Assembly: GCF_023016265.1 (NCBI RefSeq)
Contig: NZ_CP095412.1
Location: forward strand, 1,488,001 to 1,552,000
Reading direction: 5' to 3'
From: Blastococcus sp. PRF04-17
Lineage (GTDB): Bacteria > Actinomycetota > Actinomycetes > Mycobacteriales > Geodermatophilaceae
Length of the DNA stretch: 64,000 nucleotides
Positions 18,108 to 26,988 of this stretch are shown piece after piece. The position numbers and the translations under genes were made by a program. The notes beneath the pieces were generated by a model that saw nothing but the letters and a program-made list of their open reading frames with translations, searched no databases and had not been told where the DNA came from. Numbering within the stretch: position 1 is the stretch's first letter; every line of letters starts with the position of its first letter.

Positions 18108-18714
18108 TGATGTCTCAGGACATCCCGGACGCCCGCACCCACGGTATGTGGGTTCGGGCGTCCGCCATTTCCAGGCCGGGCCGGGTGGTCGTCCGGTGAG
18201 CTGGTAGTCGCGCGGGGGTCGACGGTGAGCTCCGGAGGAGTTTCGCCGGTCGCGGTGTCGATGACGCGAACGTCCAGGTCTCGGGCGAGCAGTCCCGTAG
18301 GACGCGGGTTCCGGCGCGGGTTCGGCCGATATCGATGTGGTGGAGCCGGCCGGCCACGCGCAGGGTTTGGCCAGCGTGATCTTGTGGTGGTGGGTCAGGT
18401 GCCAGCCGATGGTGTCGGCGCCGTCGTCGAGCCCGGAGTCGCTCAGTTCCTTGCGGGGGCGCAGGACCAGCTCGATGGCGAACGCCGCTCTGGCCCGCGG
18501 TGAAGTCGGCGGCCGTCGGGAGCGGAGGCTCGAACGCGGCGTCGTCCTCCGCCCGGTGCCGGGCCCGCAGCTCGTAGAGCCAGGAGCGGGAGACGCCGCA
18601 GGCGGCGATGACGGCGGCGAGGCTGCGTCCCGCGACCTCGGGCGCGGTGATGACCAGCAGGGCTCTCGACATGGTCGCCCATCGGCCCGACGTCCGGGAT
18701 GACCTGAGACATCA
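18108..18714 (-). mobile_element. IS481-family element with internal deletion
   Basis: Inverted ends are visible: tgatgtctcaggacatccc at 18108 and its complement with one mismatch ending at 18714. Inside, on the minus strand, the transposase N-terminus (MSRALLVITAPEVAGRSLAA...GVSRSWLYEL) runs into IELVLRPRKELSDSGLDDGADTIGWHLTHHHKITL in another frame. It then jumps to the transposase C-terminus (LHHIDIGRTRAGTRVL...LTGRPPGP). The catalytic DDE core is missing, so the element is about 0.6 kb instead of 1.0-1.2 kb and can move only if supplied with transposase. A further half-copy of the terminal repeat follows to about 18755. Confidence 0.75.
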
Positions 18715-19046
18715 GTCCGGTGATGTCGTGAGACATCTGTCCGGTATGTCCTGAGCCACGACATGCCCCGCTACGAACTTCAGGCGCGGAACCTGCGGGT
18801 TCCGCGCCTGAAGGCTTTCTGGGACTTGATCAGGTGTCCACTCAGGACGCAGCACGCTCCTGAGGACTGGACGGTCCCGTCCGTCCTTCGCCGGGCCGCT
18901 CGCGGTGCTCGATCACCGTGTCGGACGGCAATGCCTTCATGCGGCGGACTCGGTTCGCGGCCTCTGCCGTGGCTCCAGTGCCATTGCGGGCCTTTCGCGA
19001 CGTCAAGTGCCGCTCCTCGACGACCGCCTTCTCCTCGTCACTCCGC
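18715..19046. other. Non-coding stretch with strong hairpin
   Basis: No gene. It contains the perfect hairpin at 18781-18810 and extra IS481-like terminal repeats to about 18755. Nothing else is recognised. Confidence 0.5.
18781..18810. terminator. Perfect 13-bp stem hairpin
   Basis: CAGGCGCGGAACC - TGCG - GGTTCCGCGCCTG, 13 paired bases with a 4-nt loop. A short T-rich run (GGCTTTCT) follows on the plus strand. Probably an intrinsic terminator left from the region between IclR and the MFS remnant. It stands next to IS481 ends. Confidence 0.6.
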
Positions 19047-19640
19047 TCAGCGAACGCCGCAATGCCCGCGCGGCGTCGCTCCCGGCACGGTGTCGTGGCT
19101 GCGGGCCGCGCCCAGCACCAGGAACAAGGCCGTGAGCGCGGCCAGGCCGGCCATCCTCAGCAGAAGGTTTGCCGGCGCCAGGCCGGAGCGCCCCTGGGGC
19201 GAGGAGAGCAGGAAGGGCGCGGACAAGCCGGCGTAGGTCAGCACCTCGTACCTGCCGACGACGGTGCCAGGGAGCCCCGCGGGTGCCAGCCGCTGCGCGG
19301 CGACGAGGCCGGTGAACTGGCACGGCCCGTCGCGCGACCGCAGCACGTCTGCGTCCACGAGGACCAACCCGGGGAAGCCGATGCCGGGGGCATACGCGCG
19401 CCGAGCAGCAGACAGACGACGGCCACGAGGACCGTGCCGCCCCCGGCGGGCGGGCGCGCCCGCGGCGGGCTGGACGAGGTCTCGGCGTACGCGGAGTTGA
19501 ACAGGAGGCCCTGCCCCAGCAGCAGCCCGACGGCCAGGGGCGTGGGGTAGGCCGGGGAGACCGCCGGGGCGGCGAACACCCAGAGGTGAACGGCGCGAAG
19601 AAGCAGTCGGATCCCACGTCGAGCGTTCTCAGTTCGGCTT
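19047..19640 (-). pseudogene. MFS transporter C-terminal remnant, frameshifted
   Basis: Pieces of a membrane transporter in two or three frames: FAAPAVSPAYPTPLAVGLLLGQGLLFNSAY, then VLVAVVCLLLGA, then LVLVDADVL...GLVAAQRLAPAGLPGTVVGRYEVLTYAGL and ANLLLRMAGLAALTALFLVLGAA. The mix of hydrophobic helices and the YEVLTYAGLSAP-like segment fit the last four or five helices of a major-facilitator protein. The N-terminal half is absent. It is inactive. Confidence 0.5.
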
Positions 19641-19829
19641 CGCAGAACTCCGCGGCCTTCTGCACGGCGTGCACCCCAAGCCGGTCCGGCGCACGGCGAC
19701 TGTGCATCGGGACTCATCCCGTGATCTGTATCGGTCGCCGGGGTGGGGCCGCGGATTCCAGGCACAACTCGTCTGTGCGCGATCCCCCACCGATCCCGGG
19801 TGGTCAAGTTTACGCATATATGAAGTCAC

Positions 19830-19844
19830 ATACCTACTTGCGTA
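19830..19844 (+). promoter_or_regulatory. Candidate operator motif upstream of the second BVMO
   Basis: atacctacttgcgta, about 160 bp before the BVMO start, resembles the motif before the IclR gene. It also forms the right half of a spaced inverted repeat (tacgca at 19811-19816 and tgcgta at 19839-19844). It could be the IclR target site. Confidence 0.35.
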
Positions 19845-20006
19845 CTTCCGGCCAGGCCCCCTATGGTGCGGATCACACCGCAGGGAAGGCCGACGAACCG
19901 TCCAGGCAGAGGCGCTGCCTCCACTCTCCGGCTCGGTCGATCGCTCGCCGAAGGGCAGCAACGAGCTAACCCCCTCCCCCATCTCGACCCTTGGAAGGTG
20001 CAATCA

Positions 20007-21656
20007 ATGACCGCAACCGACGTTCCAGAGAACACCATGGAGCAGTCTGCAGAAACCAACACCTACGACGTGATCGTTGTCGGCGGAGGTTTCGGTGGCA
20101 TCTATCAGCTGCGCCATCTTCGGGACCGGGGATTCTCTGTGATTCTCCTCGAAGCCAGTGACGGCTTCGGGGGCGCCTGGAGCCTCAATCGCTATCCGGG
20201 AGCGAGGGTGGACAGCCACGCCCAGGTGTACCAGTTCACTGATGAGTACCTCTGGAAGGACTGGGACTTCTCGCAGCTGTATCCCGGCCACGAGGAAATG
20301 CGCAGCTACTTCAACTATGTTGACTCGAAGCTGGATCTGAGCAAGGACTGCCGCTTCAACACGAAGGTCGTGAACGCGGCATTCGACGAGGACCAGCGGA
20401 TGTGGACCCTCGAATCGCAGGACGGAGCCACCTTCCGAGCCAGGTTCGTGGTGTTCGCGACGGGGTCGACCACGGAGCCCTACGTGCCATCGTTCCCCGA
20501 TATGGATGCGTACCGAGGGGAGCTCGTCCACACCGCACGTTGGCGGTCCGACCTAGACATGACGGGCAAGCGGGTCGCGATCATCGGAACGGGTGCGAGT
20601 GCCGTTCAGGTGGTGCAGGAGGCCGGCCCAGTCGTGGAGCACCTCACGGTCTTCCAGCGCACGCCCAACATTGCGCTGCCCATGCAGCAGAAGCACCTGG
20701 ACGACGCAGCACAAGCCGCGATCAAGGAAGAGATGCCTTATATCGCGGCGAAGAGCCGGGAAACCCACGCGGCGATCGACTACGACTTCGACCCGCGAAG
20801 CGGTGTCGCAACCCCGGAGGAGGAGCGCAACGCCCTCTTCGAGAGCCTGTGGAACAAGGGTGGATTCGCCTTCTGGTTGGGGAACTTCTCGGACTATCTG
20901 TTCAACGAGGAGACAAATGCACTGACGTACGAGTTCTGGAAGAGCAAGATCAGGCCCCAGATCACCGACCCGGTCAAGGCAGACCTGCTGGCGCCCGAGG
21001 TCGCCCCCCATCCCTTCGGGGCCAAGCGGCCGGCCCTCTATCAGAACTATTACGAGGTGATGAACCAGACGAACGTCTCGATCGTCTCCACCAAGGACAA
21101 CTCCATCGTCGGGCTCACCGAGACGGGGATCCGCACGGCCGACGGCGTGGAACACGGCGAGTTCGACATGATCATTCTCGCCACGGGTTTCGACAACAAC
21201 ACCGGCGCGCTGACCTCGATCGACGTGCGTAACGCCAGTGGCGTCACACTTCGTGACAAATGGAGCCACGGCGTGGACGCCTACCTGGGAGCATTCACCG
21301 CCGGGTTCCCGAACGCTCTGTTCGTCTACGGCCCTCAGAGTCCCGCTGCCTTCGGGAACGGGTCTACCAATGCAGAGCTCCAGGGCGAGGTCATGGTGGA
21401 GTTCCTCGAATTCCTTCGGTCGAACGGATACACCCGTTTCGAATCGACCGTTGCCGCGGACAAGGCGTGGACCGCGCAGATCAACGAGACCGACGACAAG
21501 GCGCTGTTCAACAGGGCGAAGTCTTGGTACAACGGGGGAAATATCCCTGGCAAGAAGATGCAGATGCTGCAGTATCTGAACGGCATCCCGACGTACCTGC
21601 AGCACTGGCAGAAGGAAAAGGAATCCGGATTCGCCGAGGGGCTGACTGTTGCATGA
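20007..21656 (+). CDS. Baeyer-Villiger monooxygenase (flavin), cyclohexanone-monooxygenase type
   Basis: A 549-residue FAD- and NADPH-dependent enzyme converting a ketone to an ester or lactone. Motifs: VIVVGGGFGGIYQLRHL (FAD Rossmann, about residue 20), WSLNRYPGARVD, the BVMO fingerprint YRGELVHTARWRSD (F of FxGxxxHxxxW replaced by Y), VAIIGTGASAVQVVQE (NADPH Rossmann), MIILATGFDNNTG and FPNALFVYGPQSP. The ATG at 20007 follows TGGAAGGTGCAATCA. The C-terminus overlaps the Dabb gene as ATGA. It is roughly half identical by eye to the frameshifted BVMO at 10.7 kb and is intact. The family resemblance suggests alicyclic ketones; the true substrate is unknown. Confidence 0.93.
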   Translation: MTATDVPENTMEQSAETNTYDVIVVGGGFGGIYQLRHLRDRGFSVILLEASDGFGGAWSLNRYPGARVDSHAQVYQFTDEYLWKDWDFSQLYPGHEEMRSYFNYVDSKLDLSKDCRFNTKVVNAAFDEDQRMWTLESQDGATFRARFVVFATGSTTEPYVPSFPDMDAYRGELVHTARWRSDLDMTGKRVAIIGTGASAVQVVQEAGPVVEHLTVFQRTPNIALPMQQKHLDDAAQAAIKEEMPYIAAKSRETHAAIDYDFDPRSGVATPEEERNALFESLWNKGGFAFWLGNFSDYLFNEETNALTYEFWKSKIRPQITDPVKADLLAPEVAPHPFGAKRPALYQNYYEVMNQTNVSIVSTKDNSIVGLTETGIRTADGVEHGEFDMIILATGFDNNTGALTSIDVRNASGVTLRDKWSHGVDAYLGAFTAGFPNALFVYGPQSPAAFGNGSTNAELQGEVMVEFLEFLRSNGYTRFESTVAADKAWTAQINETDDKALFNRAKSWYNGGNIPGKKMQMLQYLNGIPTYLQHWQKEKESGFAEGLTVA

Positions 21657-21949
21657 AGTTTCATCACTTGGTCGCAATCTCCTGGGCGCGGCCGACCGAC
21701 GAGTCGACGGTCGTGGCTTTCGCAGATGCGCTGAACAAGCTCTCCGCCGAATGTGCCGAGGTGTTGCAGGACTACGCCCACGGCAAGGACACCAGTGCGC
21801 GCGAGGTGAGTAGCGACTACGGGATTTCCGCTACGTTCCACGATCGGGCAGGCTACGCCGAGTACAACGAGCATCCTGCCCATATCCGCGCGAAGGCGCT
21901 GCTGGCCGAGTTCGCAGCGAATTACACGGTCGTGCAGTTTGAGGCCTGA
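21653..21949 (+). CDS. Dabb domain protein coupled to the BVMO
   Basis: A 98-residue dimeric alpha/beta-barrel protein (MKFHHLVAISWARPTDESTVVAF..., middle SSDYGISATFHDRAGYAEYNEHPAHIRAKALL). The start codon overlaps the BVMO stop (ATGA), so the two are made together. The other BVMO in this window also has a Dabb gene directly downstream, which argues for a shared function, possibly hydrolysis, cyclisation or binding of the labile lactone. No catalytic residue can be assigned with certainty. Confidence 0.82.
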   Translation: MKFHHLVAISWARPTDESTVVAFADALNKLSAECAEVLQDYAHGKDTSAREVSSDYGISATFHDRAGYAEYNEHPAHIRAKALLAEFAANYTVVQFEA

Positions 21950-22018
21950 GTCGCCCGCAGGATCGCACTCAGCCCGTAGTGGCACTCACCGTATCCACGA
22001 CTACCGGAAGGACAGGCA

Positions 22019-22891
22019 ATGAAGACCCACCAGGCACTTCAGACGATTTCAAGTGGGCACGGCTACCTCGAGGCACCGCGTTGGCACGATGGTCGCCTCT
22101 GGGCCAGCGACTTCTTCGGCCACCACGTTCTCACCTTCGACGCAGACGGCAATCAAACTACGTTCGCAACGTTCGAGGAGTCGCCGTCGGGGCTCGGTTT
22201 CCTCGAGGATGGATCGGTCCTCGTGGTCCTTCTGGACCCGGCGAAGAAGAAGATCGTACGCATTGCGTCGGATGGCTCCGTCAGCGAGCACGCCGATATC
22301 GCGCACGTTGCCGGCGGCATGGCCAATGACATGCTGGTTTCGCCGACCGGGCATGCATACGTCGGCAACTTCGGCTTCGACATCCTGGCGGAAGACCCGA
22401 AGCCGACGAACTTGGCTCATGTGACGCCCGAAGGGGAGGTGCGCAGGGTCGATGGAGACGTGACGTTCCCCAACGGGGCTGCCCTGAGTGCGGACCGTCG
22501 GACCTTGTTCCTCGCGGAGACCTTCGGACACCGGATCGATGCGTTCGACGTGAACGACGACGGTTCTCTCACCAACTTCCGGGTGTGGGCAAAGCTCGAC
22601 GAGAGCATGCACCCCGACGGGATCGCATTGGACACCGAAGGTGGCGTCTGGTTCGGAAATGGCCTGACCGACGGCCCGGAGAGTGGCTTCTATCGCGTCG
22701 ACGAGACCGGCGAGATCACCGATTCAGTGCTCGTGCCGGACGCCTGGGCCGTGGCGTGCACGTTCGGTGGACCAGAGCTGGACGTTCTGTACATGTTGTG
22801 CAATGCGACCACCCTCGAGCAGTTCGGGCAAGGCAAGTCAGACGGCACCGTCCGCACTGCCCAGGTAAATCGACGCGGGGTCCCCCAGTAG
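22019..22891 (+). CDS. SMP-30/gluconolactonase/LRE family protein
   Basis: A 290-residue six-bladed beta-propeller metal-dependent lactonase-like enzyme. Landmarks: GYLEAPRWHDGRLWASDF (metal-binding Glu of the E-x-P-x-W motif, about residue 18), SGLGFLEDGSVLVV, GGMANDMLVSPTGHAYVGNFGF (Asn-Asp metal ligands), FPNGAALSADRRTLFLAETFGHRI, and MHPDGIALDTEGGVWFGNG. It is third in the operon BVMO, Dabb, SMP-30 after a 69-bp gap with an AAGGACAGGCA ribosome site. Opening the lactone made by the BVMO is the obvious role, inferred from position and fold. Confidence 0.88.
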   Translation: MKTHQALQTISSGHGYLEAPRWHDGRLWASDFFGHHVLTFDADGNQTTFATFEESPSGLGFLEDGSVLVVLLDPAKKKIVRIASDGSVSEHADIAHVAGGMANDMLVSPTGHAYVGNFGFDILAEDPKPTNLAHVTPEGEVRRVDGDVTFPNGAALSADRRTLFLAETFGHRIDAFDVNDDGSLTNFRVWAKLDESMHPDGIALDTEGGVWFGNGLTDGPESGFYRVDETGEITDSVLVPDAWAVACTFGGPELDVLYMLCNATTLEQFGQGKSDGTVRTAQVNRRGVPQ

Positions 22892-23115
22892 CCCTGCTGG
22901 CGCCGGATCGACCAGGAAACGGCTCGTCCGTGTGGAGCTCAAGAGGGCCGGGGCGGACTCCCGCATTGCGTCATGTCGCTCTGCAGAAGTCCGTTCCGGC
23001 TCCTCGCCCCCCGCCTTGCTCCTCTCGTTCTGCCACTCAGCGTGCCGAGCCGAACCGTCTTTCTTGAGAGCGCTTGGAAGACAAGGTGCATCACCATACT
23101 TGGAAAGGTCAAGCT

Positions 23116-24561
23116 GTGTCTCTTGCCGGTGGCCTGGATCGCAGGCATTCTTTTATCAACGGTCAGTGGCAGGCGTCCGTTGACGCAGAGCTCGTCACTA
23201 TCGAAGAGGCCGCGACCGAGCGACCGCTCGGAGTTGCCGCAATGGGTGGGCCTGCGGAGATCGACCGAGCTGTCGGGGCTGCGCGGGCGGCGCTCGCCGG
23301 CCCCTGGGGGCGCAGCACCCCGCGCGAAAGGGCCGCTGTCATGCGGCGATTCGCCGATAGCCTTGAGCGTCGCGGCGAGTCCACCGCGCGCTTGGTCAGC
23401 CAGCAGAACGGTACGATCACGCCTCTCTCACGCATCAGCAATGCTGCGGGGCCGGTCGCCTTTCTGCGCGCGATGGCAGAGGTCGCCCAGACTCGGTCCT
23501 TCGAGACGTGCCGTACCAGCACCAAGGGACGGACCATTGTCCGGCAGGAGCCCGTCGGTGTCGTCGGTGCGATCACTGCGTGGAACTATCCTCAACTGCT
23601 GGCGATGTCCAAGATCGCGCCTGCACTCGCCGCCGGGTGCACTCTCGTTCTGAAGCCGGCCCCTGAAACTGCCCTCGATGCCTACGTGCTCGGGGAAGCA
23701 GCAGAAGAGGCGGGTCTGCCGCCTGGAGTAATCAACATCGTTGCTGGCGGTGTTCGCGCGGGCGAGGCCCTTGTGGCGCATCCGGATGTCGACAAGATTG
23801 CATTTACTGGCTCTACAGCTGCAGGGCGGGCAATTGGCGAGGCGGCAGGCCGGGCCCTCAAGAGGGTATCGCTCGAGCTCGGCGGCAAGTCCGCAGCGAT
23901 CGTGCTACCTGATGCCGACCTGGATGTCTTCGCCAAGAGCCTGGACGACGCCGTGTTCAAGAACGGCGGTCAGACGTGCACCACAAATTCTCGCATCCTG
24001 GTGCCCCGTGGCCAGGCCCAGGAGGTCTTGGATGTCCTCGCCGCCTACGTTGATGACTTGGTGCTCGGGGACCCCCTCGACGAGGCGGTCACCCTGGGAC
24101 CGATGGTGAGCGATCAGCACCGGGAGCGAGTGAGGAATTACATCCGGCTCGGCGAGTCCGAGGGGTTCCAACTCGTCCGTGGTGGCTCGAAGGCGCCAGA
24201 GGGCATGACGCACGGATGGTTCGTGTCGCCCACCATCTTCGCGGGCGTTCCGAATGGCAGCCGCGTCGCGCAGGAGGAGATCTTCGGGCCCGTAATCTCT
24301 GTCATTCCTTACGGGTCTGAGGATGAGGCCGTTCGGATGGCTAATGACACCCCCTTCGGCTTGGGTGGGGTTGTCTTCACCCAGGATCACGAGCGTGGCT
24401 TGGACATCGTTTCGCGCATGAGGTCCGGGACGGTAGGAATCAACTACTACTCGCTCGACATGGGGTCCCCGTTCGGTGGCGTGAAGGCCAGCGGGATCGG
24501 TCGAGAGTTCGGGCCTGAGGCGCTGGACCACTATCTCGAATACAAGTCGATCTATGTCTGA
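23116..24561 (+). CDS. NAD(P)-dependent aldehyde dehydrogenase
   Basis: About 481 residues, full length for the ALDH superfamily. Cofactor segment GVVGAITAWNYPQ and KPAPETALDAY, the glycine motif FTGSTAAGRAIG, catalytic-base Glu254 in LELGGKSA, nucleophile Cys288 in GGQTCTTN, and EEIFGPV. Oxidises an aldehyde to the acid, fitting a hydroxyacid-to-diacid step after lactone opening. The GTG at 23116 is chosen because GGAAAGGTC precedes it; a TTG 42 nt earlier is also open but has no ribosome site. A 23-bp tandem duplication covers its stop codon. Confidence 0.9.
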   Translation: MSLAGGLDRRHSFINGQWQASVDAELVTIEEAATERPLGVAAMGGPAEIDRAVGAARAALAGPWGRSTPRERAAVMRRFADSLERRGESTARLVSQQNGTITPLSRISNAAGPVAFLRAMAEVAQTRSFETCRTSTKGRTIVRQEPVGVVGAITAWNYPQLLAMSKIAPALAAGCTLVLKPAPETALDAYVLGEAAEEAGLPPGVINIVAGGVRAGEALVAHPDVDKIAFTGSTAAGRAIGEAAGRALKRVSLELGGKSAAIVLPDADLDVFAKSLDDAVFKNGGQTCTTNSRILVPRGQAQEVLDVLAAYVDDLVLGDPLDEAVTLGPMVSDQHRERVRNYIRLGESEGFQLVRGGSKAPEGMTHGWFVSPTIFAGVPNGSRVAQEEIFGPVISVIPYGSEDEAVRMANDTPFGLGGVVFTQDHERGLDIVSRMRSGTVGINYYSLDMGSPFGGVKASGIGREFGPEALDHYLEYKSIYV

Positions 24562-24596
24562 TGCTCCAGGAGCTCTATGTCTGATGCTCCAGGAGC
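24551..24596 (+). repeat. 23-bp perfect tandem duplication at the ALDH stop
   Basis: Two adjoining identical copies of a 23-bp unit (24551-24573 and 24574-24596) starting tctatgtctgatg. The first contains the last ALDH codons and the stop; the second adds nothing to the protein. It is a recent slippage-type event and could vary between strains. Confidence 0.85.
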
Positions 24597-24692
24597 TGTT
24601 CGAGCCTGCTCGCTGTCCAGCTCAGAGATCTGTAGAACCAATCCCTCCCATGGGCCTGATCCGGCCCCCTATGCCCGCCAGAGTGAGTTTTC

Positions 24693-25946
24693 GTGAGCAA
24701 CTCGACAGTCAACATCCGTCTGCCCGACGCCCGTGACGCTTCTCCTGGATCAGCCGCGCTGCCCCCGCGCACCGGCGCGCTGACAGATATTCGCGTCGTC
24801 GACCTGTCGCGGGTGCTCGCCGGGCCGTTGTGCGCGCAGGTGCTCGCCGACCACGGCGCAGACGTGACCAAGGTGGAGCCACCGGCCGGCGACGAAACTC
24901 GTGGCTGGGGACCCCCGTTCGTCAGGGACGACCACAGCGCCTACTTCGACGGGCTCAATCGCAACAAGCGCAACATCAGCGTCGACCTGCGAGTCGAGGA
25001 AGGACAGCAACTCCTGCGCCTGATGCTCGCAGAAGCCGACGTCATGATCGAGAACTTCAAGGCCGGGACGCTCGAGAAGTGGGGACTGAGCGATCACCTA
25101 CTCGCCGCGGAGTTCCCTCGTCTCGTGCATTGCCGAATCACCGGATACGGCACCGACGGCCCGCTTGGTGGCGCGCCGGGGTACGACGCAGTGCTTCAAG
25201 CACTGTCCGGGCTGATGAGCATCAACGGCGAGGCGGACGGCGAGGCGATGCGGATCGGGATCCCACTGGTGGACATCATGACCGGTCTCAATGCGGTGAA
25301 CGGCATTCTGATGGCTCTGCACGCGCGGCACGCGACCGGACGTGGGCAGCTTGTCGACCTCGCGCTGCTCGACAACGCGGTGTCGATCCTGCACCCACAC
25401 GCCGGCAAGTGGTTCGCTACTGGTGTCGCGCCGGAACGCACCGGCGTCGCCCATCCCACCATCTGCCCTTACGAGACGTTCCATTGCAGTGACGGACCGA
25501 TCTTCATCGGTGCCGGCAACGACCGGCAGTTCGAGTCGCTCGCCATCGCGTTGGACGCGGCGTGGCTCGCCGAGGATCCCCGATTCACGACGAATGCCGA
25601 TCGAATGGTGAACGCAGTACGGCTGCGCGAGGCCCTCGGCGAACTCATCGCCGGTTGGCAGCGCGAGGCCCTGGCCACCACCCTTCGCCTCGCCGGCGTT
25701 CCTTCGGGGGCCGTGAACGACGTCGGCGAAGCCCTCAACCTTCCGCAGGTTCGGCACCGGGAGATGGTGGTCGAATGCGACGGATACCGAGGCGTCGGCC
25801 TACCAGTGAAGCTGTCCGGGTCTCCCGGTTCGGTGCGATTCGGCCCCCGCGAGCGCGGTGCCGACGCCGATTCCGTGCTCGCCGAGCTGGGTCTTACTGA
25901 GAACCAGGTCGCGTGTCTGCGCGCCGCTGGGGCTCTACCGGAGTAG
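24693..25946 (+). CDS. CaiB/BaiF family (class III) CoA transferase
   Basis: A 417-residue interlocked-dimer CoA transferase. Typical segments: IRVVDLSRVLAGPLCAQVLADHGADVTKVEPPAGDETRGWGPP, SAYFDGLNRNKRNISVDLR, MIENFKAGTLEKWGL, RITGYGTDGPLGGAPGYDAVLQALSGLM, and PLVDIMTG with the likely acyl-anhydride Asp194. Moves CoA from one acid to another, here probably activating a ring-opened acid for beta-oxidation. GTG start; a 131-bp gap from the ALDH contains the tandem repeat. Followed by a palindrome and the enoyl-CoA hydratase gene. Confidence 0.9.
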   Translation: MSNSTVNIRLPDARDASPGSAALPPRTGALTDIRVVDLSRVLAGPLCAQVLADHGADVTKVEPPAGDETRGWGPPFVRDDHSAYFDGLNRNKRNISVDLRVEEGQQLLRLMLAEADVMIENFKAGTLEKWGLSDHLLAAEFPRLVHCRITGYGTDGPLGGAPGYDAVLQALSGLMSINGEADGEAMRIGIPLVDIMTGLNAVNGILMALHARHATGRGQLVDLALLDNAVSILHPHAGKWFATGVAPERTGVAHPTICPYETFHCSDGPIFIGAGNDRQFESLAIALDAAWLAEDPRFTTNADRMVNAVRLREALGELIAGWQREALATTLRLAGVPSGAVNDVGEALNLPQVRHREMVVECDGYRGVGLPVKLSGSPGSVRFGPRERGADADSVLAELGLTENQVACLRAAGALPE

Positions 25947-25955
25947 TAGGACTCA

Positions 25956-25972
25956 CTACACCGACGGTGTAG
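25956..25972. promoter_or_regulatory. Perfect 17-bp palindrome
   Basis: ctacaccgacggtgtag, 8-bp arms around one central base, between the CoA transferase and the enoyl-CoA hydratase genes. The size and symmetry suit a TetR-type operator, and a double TetR gene lies 1 kb away. It might instead be part of a weak terminator. Confidence 0.45.
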
Positions 25973-26154
25973 GGCTAGCCGAACGAGTTGAAATCCTGGC
26001 CACTTCGGCGTTCCGCGGTCAACGAAGGGGTCTTTGTCTTACGCCGCCGACTCGCTTTTCGTGTCCGTGTTCCGGGATGGGCTACGAGGGACTCGATGCC
26101 CAACAATGCCAGGGGAACTTTCTCCAAGTAGACTGTTGTAGAGGACGTACTTTC

Positions 26155-26958
26155 ATGACTGATTCACTCCTGCTGGTCCAGCGCGTCGACCACGTCGAGA
26201 CATGGACGCTCAACCTGCCGGACATCCGTAATCCGATCTCCGACTCCCCGATGGTCGACGCGCTCTGCGATCGTGTTGCCACTGTCAATGCCGACCGTGA
26301 GGTTCGCGCGGTGGTGCTCACCGGTGCCGGTCAGGCGTTCTCCGCTGGAGGCAATGTCAAGGACATGGTCGATCGGCGCGGAATGTTCGCTGGCAGCCCC
26401 AATGAGATGCGCGATGGCTACCGCAGCGGCATTCAGCGAATCCCCCGCGCGCTGTACCACTGCGAGGTCCCTGTCATCGCGGCGATCAATGGGCCGGCGG
26501 TCGGCGCTGGGTGCGACCTAGCGATGATGTGCGACCTGCGGATTGCCTCGACCCGCGCGTTTTTCGCCGAGAGTTTCGTTCAGCTTGGGATCATTCCCGG
26601 TGACGGTGGCGCATGGCTGCTGACCAAGGCAATCGGCCCGATGCGGGCAGCCGAGATGGCACTCACCGGCGACCGTGTGTCCGCAGCAACCGCACTAGAG
26701 TGGGGCATGGTTAGTGAGGTCGTCGAGCCGGAGAACCTGCTTGACGCCGCGAACGCTCTTGCCGCGCGGGTGGCCAAGAACCCGCCGCACTCGATACGAA
26801 TGGCCAAGAAGCTGTTGCGGGAGTCCCAGCACCAGCCGTTGGAGTCACTGCTTGAGCTGTCGGCTGCGATGCAGGCGCTCGCGCATCACACCAAGGACCA
26901 CGGCGAGGCACTGGCGGCCTTCTCAGATAAACGCGCCGGCCAGTATCAGGGGCGTTGA
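26155..26958 (+). CDS. Enoyl-CoA hydratase/isomerase family protein
   Basis: A 267-residue crotonase-fold protein. Oxyanion-hole segments: VVLTGAGQAFSAGGNVKDM (about residue 60) and IAAINGPAVGAGCDLAMMCDLRIAS (about 110). The second catalytic region is ESFVQLGIIPGDGGAWLLTKAIG. In the second glutamate position expected of a true hydratase the sequence reads GDGGAW, so the exact reaction (hydration, isomerisation or ring cleavage) is open. The ATG at 26155 is chosen because the upstream extension is non-homologous. Convergent with the TetR gene, 30 bp between stops. Confidence 0.88.
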   Translation: MTDSLLLVQRVDHVETWTLNLPDIRNPISDSPMVDALCDRVATVNADREVRAVVLTGAGQAFSAGGNVKDMVDRRGMFAGSPNEMRDGYRSGIQRIPRALYHCEVPVIAAINGPAVGAGCDLAMMCDLRIASTRAFFAESFVQLGIIPGDGGAWLLTKAIGPMRAAEMALTGDRVSAATALEWGMVSEVVEPENLLDAANALAARVAKNPPHSIRMAKKLLRESQHQPLESLLELSAAMQALAHHTKDHGEALAAFSDKRAGQYQGR

Positions 26959-26988
26959 CGCGGGAGATGAGTTCGTTCTACATCAGGG

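Noticed and set aside
24551-24596. CRISPR-like repeat
   Set aside because: Two directly adjoining copies without spacers; it is a tandem duplication.
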